Positions 12,471 to 23,187 of a stretch of 64,000 bases of DNA are shown piece after piece. The DNA comes from Corbicula japonica (lineage: Eukaryota; Mollusca; Bivalvia; Venerida; Cyrenidae). Position numbers and translations under genes: made by a program. The first letter of the stretch is position 1. Every line of letters begins with the position of its first letter. Below the pieces are notes generated by a model. It saw nothing but the letters and a program-made list of their open reading frames with translations. It made no database searches and was not told where the DNA came from. The stretch covers positions 868,001 through 932,000 of the forward strand of contig JAZAYU010000123.1 in assembly GCA_038501625.1 (NCBI GenBank). The letters are read 5' to 3'.

Positions 12471-13052
12471 TTCATTGGTCTACAAAATAGTCACCTAAGG
12501 CCCAGACCAAACAGTTAAAAACCACGAAACCAAAGGGCTTGGTTCACGAATGGTCATTTTTGAGTACCCTCTTTTTTGAAAAAAACAAAACAAAAAAAAA
12601 ACACGCCGTACACAAACAATCAGTTATGCTGGTGTTAAATTTAACTTCAAAAATGTAATTATGACAACCGTAACCATGGCAACCAAAGCATTCTTATGGC
12701 AAAATTATCGCGTAAACACATCAAATTACTTTCATAAGACAATACTGTTTAAATATAGAAACAACAATACTGTTTAAATATAGAAACAATAAAATAACAA
12801 ATACAGATTCAACAATCATGTTAATTCCGACAATCATGTTAGTTCCGTTTCCATAGAAACTTCGAGAAAATTAACAAAAAGAACAACTTTCATGCGAAAA
12901 AAATATTAAAACAGTTTTCAATATGAAACAAATATTTCTTATAAAAAATATATGACATTTATTCAAGTAATGGTTCACCTTTGGAATCAAAAGTGCTTCT
13001 ATGGTACTATGGTAACCAAAGAAATATATTTTATTTTGTCTGTTCTTAGTGA
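12471..13052. other. Non-coding stretch, nothing recognised
   Basis: AT-rich sequence with a short local duplication (AACAATACTGTTTAAATATAG twice near 12740-12785). No coding or RNA signal was seen. Confidence 0.5.
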
Positions 13053-13360
13053 AATGGCCTTGGAACGGTCAGTGGCAAAACAAATTACCACTGGGGGTTT
13101 AAACCAGGTTCTAGGGTGCACCAACCTCACAATTGCCCCAACAGGTTCTTCTATCACAAAACAAGTACAAATTGTCTCGGTGAAATAACTCCTACTCACC
13201 CAACAGCTTAACAATGTTGCATGCAAAAGCACACACAAATAATAAACATAAGAAGCAAATAGCATTGCAAAGCAAAGGGTGAGTACTCACTGATCTTACT
13301 GAGACCAGAGCATCTGTAGTCAGATTAGCAAGATCATGATGACAGGGATAAAAGAAACAA

Positions 13361-13409
13361 ATCGAGCTTCTAGGTTCTTTAAAGAAAAGATTACCCCATA
13401 AACCTTCAT
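13361..13409 (-). promoter_or_regulatory. SECIS-like element, Naiad copy 2
   Basis: On the minus strand: ATGA quartet, AGGTTTATGGGG, apical TAA, small hairpin TCTTTTC...AAAGA, return strand ACCTAGAAGCT, then CGAT. Both quartets are intact. It lies just 3' of the stop codon, as in the other copies. Confidence 0.75.
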
Positions 13410-13606
13410 AAACTTTTAAACCCCTGCCACCGTCGTGCAACCAAAGAGGTAAGCATAATGATCTACTGTAGATGGTTTTATCACCAGGCCTGCAGAGCAC
13501 TGCAGAATATCATGTTGAAAACCTTTGATTTTGAATTTACAGATGGTTTTTACGAATAACTGGAAGAAATTAACATTTTCTTTAATTTTCTTAAGTTTAA
13601 AAACTT

Positions 13607-14055
13607 AAAAACTGGCTGTGGAATACCTTGTTGCAAAAGTGATTTTAAACTGCACCTGTATTTTTGAATTAAATCTGAGTAAAGCCGATAAAACTTGAAA
13701 AAGGTTTTCCTTAATTTATGATACCGATAACCTTGATTTAACCTTGATTTAAAAGTTTTTCTGTTATGCTAAGATTACGTTCATTGAAGTCATTATCATC
13801 ATTGCAAGCTCTAGAAAAGCGAACAAGGTTTAAAAACTGGCTGTGGAATACCTTGTTGCAAAAGTGGTTTTAAACTGCACCTGTATTTTTGAATTAAATC
13901 TGAGTAAAGCCGATAAAACTTGAAAAAGGTTTTCCTTAATTTATGATACCGATAACCTTGATTTAACCTTGATTTAAAAGTTTTTCTGTTATGCTAAGAT
14001 TACGTTCATTGAAGTCATTATCATCATTGCAAGCTCTAGAAAAGCGAACAAGCTT
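13607..14055. repeat. 225-bp tandem duplication inside Naiad copy 2
   Basis: The segment beginning AAAACTGGCTGTGGAATACC is present twice, offset by 225 bp, and almost identical. The full copy at 38-39 kb has it once. The duplication therefore arose after this copy inserted or during its integration. Confidence 0.9.
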
Positions 14056-16036
14056 TGAGATATAAACCCCGTAAGATGTTGCATGTGGCACATCGCCGTC
14101 TAAAACCGGAAAATTTCCTATATTAAAATTAAAATCATCTCTTTTATCATTTATTTTGGTAGTGACATATCCGACATGCACAATTAGTACCGATTGGAAT
14201 GCCTTTTACTTGTTTATAAATAGAGGTACCAAATCTTACATAAATATTATCCAATAAGAAGGTGAGCGCCTGGATAAGGTCTTGACAGGTCCATGAAGTG
14301 TAATTATCAAAGAACCATTCTGTAAAGAATGCTTTATGTTCATTACAAGCGTTAAACATGTTAAATGTTTTATTTTTTTCTAGCAAAAGTTGTTTTCAAT
14401 GAGACTGGTTAGTTTGTCTCTTATTAAATTATGAGGGAGAGAAGTAATTAGATTGAGAAATCATAAGTAGACAAACAGAATGCCTGACATTTATTTGATT
14501 TAAATGTCATTTGAATTTTTTATAGACCAAAATAAATATTTGCCAGTGGTTTCAAAAACTTTTTCGCAATACCATATAACATGTTTTTGTACAGCTGTAA
14601 GACAAGATGTTAAAAGCTCGGATAATTTAGTTGTTGTACAAGAACTAGAGTTTGCAATAAATCATGACCGATACATAGTAGAAAATTTATCTTCAACACT
14701 GATTCTAAATTTTGTAATTTGTAGAGTGTGTGCAGTAACAATATCACTTTCAGATGAAGAAGTTAGTGTATTATTTGAAGCCTTATCAGCAGGTATTAAA
14801 ACAAATCTGTTGTGAAAGTCTTGAAAACCTTTTTTCAAATGAGAAAGTAAAAACGAGGCCGAGATGGTAATAAAGCTATGTTTTTATAGAAGGATATACG
14901 AGTGTCAATTATTTTGGATACTTTTACCAGTTTGAAAGAGCATTAGGCTCAGCATGTTCTCGTTTACACCATTTATTGCAAAAAGAGTTTAAAGACTCTG
15001 CTATTTCTGCACGACAGGTTTTAAAGTCGATGTCCGAAGGAATTCTATATTTCGGAACATTTGAAATTAAATTGCAGATTCTAAAGTCTTTGATAACATT
15101 TAGATCCCCTGTAACTATATGACCGGCAGGTTGATAGCACAATTTTGAATTAGAACAGTCTCATGATATAGGTGTATTCTCAACAATCTGAAAATCCGAG
15201 GTAATTTTGTTGTAATTGAAAATTGTGTTTCTAATTGGCTTGTTGTATTTATCACAGACGATATGTGTTTCAGTATTATTGAAATAATTCAACAGTTTAA
15301 TCTTTAAATATACTTGGAGGGTCAATAAAATCTATACCTTTATTTAAAAATGAAATTTTAAGATAATGTCTTTGGTGATCAGATTCCAAGTCAATGTGTG
15401 GTCTGAGCACATGCCGAGTGTAACACATAGTAAGGCTAGCAACTTCATAAAGTGGGTGGGTTTGTATAACAATATCTTCGGCTTCCTTATTCACTTTCTT
15501 TAAACAAGAACTAGAAAAAGAAGAAAAACGTGAAAGCATAGCATGTCTACCAGAACGTTTTAAAATATTTTGAAGGTCATGAATAGAACAATGAACACGT
15601 GATTTTCTTTTGATGTTACCATTAGTCCTTATCCCGCGTGACCTGAATTTCGGTCTTCGTATTTCAAGCAAATCAAACATATCAAAATTAGGATTTTTTA
15701 AAATGTTGCCTTGTTGATAAATATTATCATTTAAACCAAGTGGATAAGGTGATTGTGTTTTTGTATCCAATTATGTTCCGAAATAAGCCTTGCCCTAATC
15801 TTAAATGCTCTTGAAGCACTGTTTTATCAACAGGTGGAATATTGACATGTTTTAGAGTGTGGCCTGATCGTTTGAAATGTTTATGTAAAAATGTATTGAT
15901 TTTATTATTGTTTCTTATTTTAGAACAGTGCTGACTAAAACGTGTTTTCAAAGAGGCGTCCTGTTTGTTCAACATATTGAATCCCGCAATTTAAGGCATT
16001 TCAGGTTAAAACATAAATAATATTATCCGCTTGTCA

Positions 16037-16491
16037 CAGGGGAAGGAATCACGTGGTAAAATGTTTTGGTACCAAGCACTAGAAAATGGCTGTGCCCAGT
16101 GAAACGATATGTATTTTCTATTTGTTTGTCTCGAATAATAAAGAAATAATTTTTCCAACATCGCCTATTTTCCAGCGTCAAATTTTCTCCGCATTTTGAA
16201 ACCTTACATATACCGAACAGTGCTATAGTTTGCCTGGAATGCTTGTCACAAAATTTGAATCGGTGAAAAAGTTGCTACAGAAATTTATGGACCAAGCTCG
16301 AACTGTCCATACTTTTTAAAAACTCGACGTAAATATACGCAGTATAAACTGCGCGTATTCCTGATAGTGTTCCTCAAGCTTGGTTTCCAAGACTATGGAT
16401 GCGTTTAGGAGAACTCATGTTTCATTCAAATTTTGAACCAAGCACTCATGAAATATTTTCAGAACCAAGCACTAACCAAATGATGTTTAAA
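16037..16491. other. Non-coding; contains a dispersed repeat shared with 29.2 kb
   Basis: About 16170-16300 (TTTGAATCGGTGAAAAAGTTGC region) matches 29186-29300. The remainder is unrecognised. Confidence 0.5.
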
Positions 16492-16495
16492 GTAT

Positions 16496-17134
16496 TGTTA
16501 TGTATATGATTTATTGTCAAATCTTTGTCCCTCCCTGATAATGTCATGACCCAGTACTTTAATATTGTGATATGATGTAGAAACTCTAATGAATGTATTG
16601 TGCATGTATTGTGTTTTCCCGTTTAATCTATTTTTAACATAGACTTGTTCAGTACTGATTGAGAATTTTCTGGAACATCTAAAAAAAATAGAACTTGAGT
16701 AATTAAATTACTATACTATTGATGTTTGTAGAAATTGACAGAATTTTCTAAAGAGAGATTTTCAAGAACTTTCCAGAACATTTAATTTTACTATATAAAG
16801 GAAAGCTTGCTAAATCCGTTGTTCACCAGATTGGTTCACTATATTTTTACCAGATTTAAATAGTCAGTGGGGATTACTTCAACTTCTCTGGAAATTATTT
16901 TATTCTTGCTTTTAAAGACTTCAAGTGTGGATTTAATTTTGTGAGAGTGAAATACCAGGATAAGTGAAGACATTATTCTGAACTTTAATTTAACTTCATT
17001 TGGACTTAATTTGACAGGTACTATTTTATATTGTTTGTAAACCTTCATCTTTCATACTGTTGTAAAATAAATTTTGTTAATTGTTTAGTGTGTGTTGCTC
17101 GGTTCTTCTTTCTAGTTACGCCTGGCTCGTTACA
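16496..17134 (+). repeat. 5' LTR of the Gmr1-like element
   Basis: It matches the 3' LTR nearly base for base apart from scattered substitutions. A TATA box (CTATATAAAG) lies at 16791-16800 and a polyadenylation signal AATAAA at 17066-17071, giving a conventional U3-R-U5 arrangement. Confidence 0.85.
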
Positions 17135-17139
17135 GAAAT

Positions 17140-17157
17140 TGGGGGCTCGTCCGGGAT
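17140..17157 (+). promoter_or_regulatory. Primer-binding site, tRNA-Pro type
   Basis: TGGGGGCTCGTCCGGGAT lies five bases after the LTR. It is the sequence I know as the complement of the tRNA-Pro 3' end, used by several vertebrate retroelements. Confidence 0.75.
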
Positions 17158-17270
17158 CGAACTTAAACAGTATTGATACTGATTTTTCCTCAAAGATTTT
17201 ACTTAAAACTCTATAAGCTTATACATTAGATTTTTGTATTTCTTTCACTTGCAACCAGCAACAAACAACC

Positions 17271-19247
17271 ATGTCATTCGAAAGTTAAGATAAGTTTATC
17301 GCAAAGCCTTCCAAGGAGCAGTTTGAATTAGCTAAGAAGACAGATTTGCTCAATCTTGTAAAACATTAATCATTGCCTGGAATCAAATCTTCCATGCGTA
17401 AGCAGGAAAAGAATGTCTTAGTTCAATTTTTTGTTGATGAGGAGATTTTTGATGAGAGTGCTCTTTCGCTGGTAGTTGATATTCGGACAGATTATAATCT
17501 GCGGGAGCTTGAACTTAAATTTCAGCGAGAGAAATTACAATTAGAATTAGAGGAAAGAGAGTGAGAAAGGCAGGAAAAAGAAAGAGAAAGACAGTTTCAG
17601 TTAAGATTAAGGGAATTGGAAATTCGAGAGAGAGCAAATCGGTCTGAACCAAAGTTTAGTTCTTATTTTGATGTTACAAAACACATTAGGCTTGTTCCTC
17701 CATTTCAAGAAAAGGAAGTTGATAAATATTTTCTGCACTTTGAAAAGGTTGCTGAAAATTTGAAATGGCCTAAAGAGCACTGGACCTTACTTTTGCAGAG
17801 TGTCTTAATAGGTAAAGCTCGTGAGATTTACACGCAGCTTAGTGTTGAACAAAGCTCATCTTATGATACTGTTAAAGAACTCCTTCTGAAAGGTTATGAG
17901 TTGATCCCAGAGGCTTACAGGCAAAAATTTAGGAATTGTAAGAAAGAAACTGGCCAGACACATGTAGAGTTTGCTAGAACAAAAGAACAACTGTTTGATA
18001 GATGGTGTTCCTCTAAGAAAATAGACATGACATGAAATCATGATAGACTTAGGCAGCTTATGCTAATTGAAGAGTTCAAAAGTTGCATTCACTCTGATAT
18101 TAAGTCTTTCTTAGATGAAAAACAGATGAAGCTGCTCGTCTGGCCGATGACTATTTCTTAACTCACAAAGTTTCCTTTACGGGTAAAACCAAACCTCCAT
18201 TTTCACATACCCAACCTAAATTTACATCTGGCAATTCATCTGGTATGTCCAGTCAATCAAGCACACCCAAACCAAAGTCACCTAGTGAAACCAAAGGTCA
18301 ACGTCCCTTATCTCAACCCACTTGTAATTATTGCAAGAAAACTGGTCACCTCATTTCCGAATGCTTAACCTTAAAAAGGAAGCAACAACAACGTGATGAG
18401 GCCAAACCAAATGGGCTCACCACTTTAAGGTCAAAACCACAGTCTTGTATTGAAACCAATACAATTGATAAGGTCACAGAACCCAAGTCTGATTCTGTTA
18501 TGGACATTTTTGAACCATTCATGTTGGATGGTTATGTGTCACTTAAAGGTGATACTTGCCCGCCTACCCCTATTAAAATATTAAGAGACACAGGAGCTTC
18601 TCAATCTCTTATTTAAGCAGATACACTGCCCTTTTTCTGAGAAGACTTCTTCTGGAACTAGTGTCCTTATTCAGGGTGTAGAGTGTGGATTTGTTAATGT
18701 CTCTCTTCATAATGTCCATTTGTCCTCAGATTTGGTTACTGGACCTGTGGCTGTTGGTGTTAGATCTTGTTTGCCCTTCAAAGGTGTCCATTTATTGCTA
18801 GGCAATGACTTAGCTGGAGATAAGGTTGTGGTTAACCCACTTGTAACTGACACACCATTTGTAGGTCAAATAACTGACCCTATTGAGCAGGAAATCCCTG
18901 ACCTTTACCCTTCGTGTGCAGTTACTCGAGCTATGGCTAAGAAAGCCATTTTGAAAAACCAAAATTCAGATATTAACTTAACTGATACTTTTATAGGTCA
19001 GTTTTTTGATGATGAGATAAATAAATCTCTTACTCCTAGTGTGCCTGAAACTCAGACAGACTTGTCAGTGTCTGATCATTCATCACCAAGGTCAAAAGAC
19101 CAAGGTCATGACATGCTGTCAAAGTCACAGCTTATCCAGGAACAACAAAATGATCCTGAGATTTCAAACTTGGTTCATAAGGCTTTATCTGAAATGAAAC
19201 TTCACAGGTCCCTGTTTGTTACTATAAAAAGAATGGGATTCTTATGA
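17271..19247 (+). pseudogene. gag and protease region of the Gmr1-like element
   Basis: The ATG at 17271 is followed by a stop after five codons, then by open blocks with gag character. These are a charged coiled segment (17480-17640, Arg/Glu-rich), a SCAN-like capsid region (PFQEKEVDKYFLHFEKVA to LIPEAYRQKFR, about 17690-17935), a CCHC knuckle (CNYCKKTGHLISEC, about 18323-18364) and a retroviral-type aspartic protease start (LRDTGASQSLI, near 18580-18616). The protease continues after a stop with LLLGNDLAGDKVV. At least four stops or shifts break the frame. Confidence 0.8.
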
Positions 19248-19254
19248 GGAAATA

Positions 19255-20392
19255 GCGACCACCTGACGTCCAAGCTGACGACGAGTGGGCTGTTAACCAC
19301 CAAATTGTAATTCCAAAGTCATATCGCCATGTTATACTTGGTCTAGCCCATGAAACTCCTATGTCAGGTCATCTAGGTGTTAACAAGTCATAAGATACTG
19401 AACCATTTTTATTGGCCTGGCCTCAAAGCTGATGTTTCTAGGTATTGCAAATCTTGCCATACATGTCAAATGGTAGGAAAACCTAACCAGACAATTCCAA
19501 AAGCTCACTTACAGCCTATTCCAGCTTTTGACGAACCTTTTAGTAGAATCATTATAGACTGTGTTGGTCCTTTACCTAGAACTAAGTCAGGTTCTGAATA
19601 CCTATTGACAATTATGTGTGCTTCTACACGTTTTCCTGAAGCAATTCCTTTAAGGAACATTAAAACCAAGACAATAGTTAAGGCTCTTGTGAAATTTTTC
19701 ACATTTGTTGGTCTTCCGAAATCAGTCCAGTCTGATCAAGGGTCAAATTTTATGTCTGGTATATTCCAAAAGGTCATGCATGAATTGAATATCAAACAAT
19801 ATAGGTCATCAGCATATCACCCTGAAAGTCAAGGCGCATTAGAGAGGTTTCATCAGACATTGAAAAACATGATAAGGTCATACTGTTTTGACACTGAGAA
19901 AGACTAGGATGAGGGCATCCATTTGTTACTATTCGCAGTGAGAGAATCTGTACAAGAATCTCGTGGTTTCAGCCCTTTTGAGTTAGTATTTGGCCATTCT
20001 GTTCGAGGACCATTAAAACTTCTGAAAGAGAAATTTTTTGTCAGAAGATGAAACATCCTTGAATTTGCTACAGTATGTTTCTGACTTTAGACATAGACTG
20101 TCTATAGCATGTGAGCTTGCTAGGTCAAATCTTAAAACATCTCAGAGCAAGATGAAGGCCAGATATGATGAGAATGCTATTGACAGGAATTTTAAACCTG
20201 GAGATAAGGTTCTTGCTCTTCTGCCTATACCTGGCAGACCTCTACAGGCCAGATACTTTTGGCAATATACTATTGACAAGAAAGTCAGTGATCTTAATCT
20301 CGTATGTCATAAATACTCCTAGAAGACGTAAACAAAAACAAATGTGTCATGTTAACATGCTAAAAGAGTACTTTGACAGGGATAGCTTTATT
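19255..20392 (+). pseudogene. Integrase of the Gmr1-like element, upstream of RT
   Basis: It shows an HHCC zinc region (AHETP, GHLG, CKSCHTC), then the DDE core: D in IIIDCVGPL, D in SDQGSNF and E in PESQGALERF, with the expected spacing. A GPY/F-like C-terminal segment follows (PIPGRPLQARYF, then HVNMLKEYF). A stop after CFDTEKD (about 19905) and shifts near 20040 and 20310 break it. Its position before RT is unusual for Ty3/Gypsy elements and typical of the Gmr1-like group. Confidence 0.85.
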
Positions 20393-23006
20393 TTAAAACC
20401 AGTCTCAGTTATTAACTCTGTCTCACAAGAACAAAATGTACTTGAATCTGATATTCATTGTGACAATTTTGAGAAGTCTGATCCTGGTCCATCTAAACTT
20501 AAGAACTCGGACATTCTGAAGAATCTAGACCAGAAACTTCCTCATTTGGAACCATCACAGCAGGACGAATTAAAACAGTTGATTCATGAGTATGAGCACT
20601 TATTTCCTGATATTCCCACAAGGACTGATAAAATTTACCATGTTGTTATTGTTGAAGACTCCAAACCAGTGAAACAACATCCTTATAGAATGAATCCTTT
20701 GAAACAGAAATATCTCAGAGACGAAATAAAATATTTGTTGGACAATGATTTTATTGAACCTAGTCAAAGCAATTATAGTTCACTGTGCATTTTGGTACCT
20801 AAACCAGATGGAACTTACAGAATGTGTACTGATTATCGTAAAGTGAATTCTGTGACGAAAACAGATTCTTTTCCAATACCGAGGATTGATGACTGTATCG
20901 ACAAAGTTGGCAAAGCAAGATATGTCACGAAATTTGACCTTCTCAAAGGATTTTGGCAAGTTTCACTGACTGACAGGGCTAAGGAAATATCAGCCTTTGT
21001 ATAACTCCTGATGCTCTGTACCAGTACAAAGTGATGCCATTTGGGATGAAAAATTTTCCTGCGACATTTTAACGACTTGTAAACATGGTTATTTCTGGTC
21101 TAGAGGGATGCGATGCGTACATCGATGATGTCATAAATTACTCGGACACATGGAGCGAACATCTTCAAAGAATCAGGGCATTCTTCGATCGACTCAATGA
21201 TGCAAAACTAACAGTAAATCTTGCAAAAACTGAATTGTGTCATGCTACTGTGGTGTTTTAGGACATGTTGTGGGACAGGGTCAAGTTAAGCCTATAGATG
21301 CTAAGGTCAAAGCTATCTCTGATTTTCCTGTGCCTACATGTAAAAGACAGCTGATGCGATTTCTGGGTATGGCTGGTTATTAAAGAAAATTCTGTAATAA
21401 CTTTTTCAGAACCTTTGACAAATTTGCTTAAGAAAAACACAAAGTTCATTTGGGATGACAAATGTCAGAATGCATTTGATTGTCTTAAAGCCATACTTAA
21501 GAGCACGCCGGTTCTCTTGGCACCCGATTTTGACAAAAGTTTCAAGTTGGCTGTAGATGCCAGTGATATTGGTGCAGGTGCTGTACTGATACAAGAGGAC
21601 AACAATGGAGTTGATCATCCAGTTTGTTACTTTTCCAAAAAGTTTAACAAATACCAGAAAAATTACTCTACTATAGAGAAAGAGTATCTTGCTCTCATTC
21701 TTGCTATTCAGCAATTTAAAGTTTATTTAACTTCTTCAATTTCACCCATTGTTGCCCAGCAAGCACAGGTATATCAGGCCAATATAGGCTTGCTGATATC
21801 AGTTTATGTTAATGGTCCGATATATTCCCGATATAAGCATCCAACTGTGTAGGCAATTATATAGTGAAAATATGTTCCGTTCTATATTTTATTGATATTT
21901 GCCATATTTTCCGTCAAATTTTAGCGTCAATTTCTCATACTAATTCTCATTTTAAAAAGTCGGATCTTTCAATATCGGCCCGATTGCGGCGTGATATACG
22001 AACGTATATCCAAAAATCGACAACTCTGCGGGGAGGATGTCAAATACAGAAATGAAGAAGACACGTTGGAAACCGGTAATTTTATGTTCTATATTTATTT
22101 TTAAAATTCGATCTGGTAAAAAATTTAATATTGTGAAATTATTCGGACAAAAATGTTTAACTTTTAATTAGTTTATTCTCTTTATTCACTTCGGGACTAG
22201 CTCCGACGTATGCAACACTAAATTTAAAATCACAATACTTTCAGTGATATACTCGGTAATTGCAAGTAAGCTTTTTTACTAAATCATTTATTGTTGTTCC
22301 TATTTTCAGTCGTTTTTCTTTCCGTTTTATTATGTTACTGTTGCAGTAAATGTGCTGGCACATCAGTTTACAATTGTCACAATTTTTCGCGACTTTGTTC
22401 TATGCAAAATCAAAATATGATTAGATAAAGTTTATTAAACGATTAAAGAGTTTAGATGAGCCGAGTGAAAAGATCACATTTTATCTGAATTTTTGAACCA
22501 TTGTGTAAATTTTTGCAAGAATGACTGTGCAGGGGAAAATGCTCTTTTCTAGAGCCGATAATGAAATTTGATGCCAAGCTGATATAGAAATCTGATGATG
22601 GGTGGATATAAAAATCTGACGATGGGTCGATATAAAAATCTGATGACGGGCCAATATAAAAATCTGATGATGGGCCGATGTCGATTTTATCTAGGAACAA
22701 TATCGGCTTGATGTCGGAAAGTTTGTTGGGCCGATATTACATCAACTTTGCAAGGCCGATTGTGGGCCGATATCTATTTCTGATGATGGGTCGATATCGA
22801 AGACATTGTCGGTACAATGTTAGCTCGATATATAATGCTTGCTGGGTGTCTTCAGTGATCATTACCCTCTCAGTTTTCTCCACAAGCTTAAAAATAAAAA
22901 CCGAAGATTACTGAGGTGGAGTTTGTTACTTCAGGAGTACAGTCTTGACATTAGACACATTAAAGGGAAAGATAATCTTATCCCTGATGTACTGTCTAGA
23001 ATGTAA
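20393..23006 (+). pseudogene. Reverse transcriptase and RNase H of the Gmr1-like element
   Basis: RT motifs: FIEPSQSNYSS, LVPKPDGTYRMCTDYRKVN, KFDLLKGFWQV and the catalytic YIDDV (about 21118-21132). Connection and RNase H follow: LAVDASDIGAGAVLIQED, then CYFSKKF and STIEKEYLAL. RNase H is split by a TIR element at 21755-22846 and resumes as VFSDH. The end, after IPDVLSRM, is the stop at 23004-23006. Stops or shifts occur near 21001, 21070, 21260 and 21380. Confidence 0.8.
21755..22846. mobile_element. Non-autonomous TIR element in the RNase H region
   Basis: The termini are perfect inverted repeats, CCCAGCAAGCA (21755-21765) and TGCTTGCTGGG (22836-22846), flanked by a 2-bp TG duplication. 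Removing it restores the RNase H codons across the join. The interior has short tandem units of about 24-27 bp (GATGATGGGCCGATAT-like, about 22560-22800) and no transposase. Superfamily unknown. Confidence 0.8.
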
Positions 23007-23187
23007 ACAATTATATATGTTTGAAAATGTATGACATGTTGTCAACCTTGATACAATGTTCATATGTAGACTTACATCACGTTATAATGATTATCTATCA
23101 TAACATTTTCCATTTAAAATTGTTATATTGTTCTTGCTGACAAAGAAAGTTTTATGTCATAAACCTTTCTTTTCCTTTAGAGGGAAG

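Larger units (their letters stand above)
13053..16036 (-). pseudogene. Naiad Penelope-like element, decayed copy 2
   Basis: This aligns with the full copy at 37925-41809 from its 3' region (13053) to inside the GIY-YIG domain (16036). Both ends are missing. About 260 bp covering the YLDD catalytic motif are deleted near 14170, a further ~70-bp deletion lies near 14775, and several frameshifts break the frame, so the copy is dead. TGA codons remain at 16001-16003 and 15161-15163, the same positions as in the full copy. A third at 16034-16036 falls on the alignment boundary. The fourth position lies in a deletion. Confidence 0.85.

Noticed and set aside
13320..13357. ATGATCTTGC...GTAAGATCAGTGA stem as an alternative SECIS
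   Set aside because: The ATGA is not conserved in the other three copies, and the spacing to the AA is too short. The hairpin next to the stop codon fits better in all copies.
22452..22700. Repeat peptide frame (YIGPSSDF units) in the TIR element
   Set aside because: It comes from the 24-27 bp tandem units inside the non-autonomous element and has no other support.
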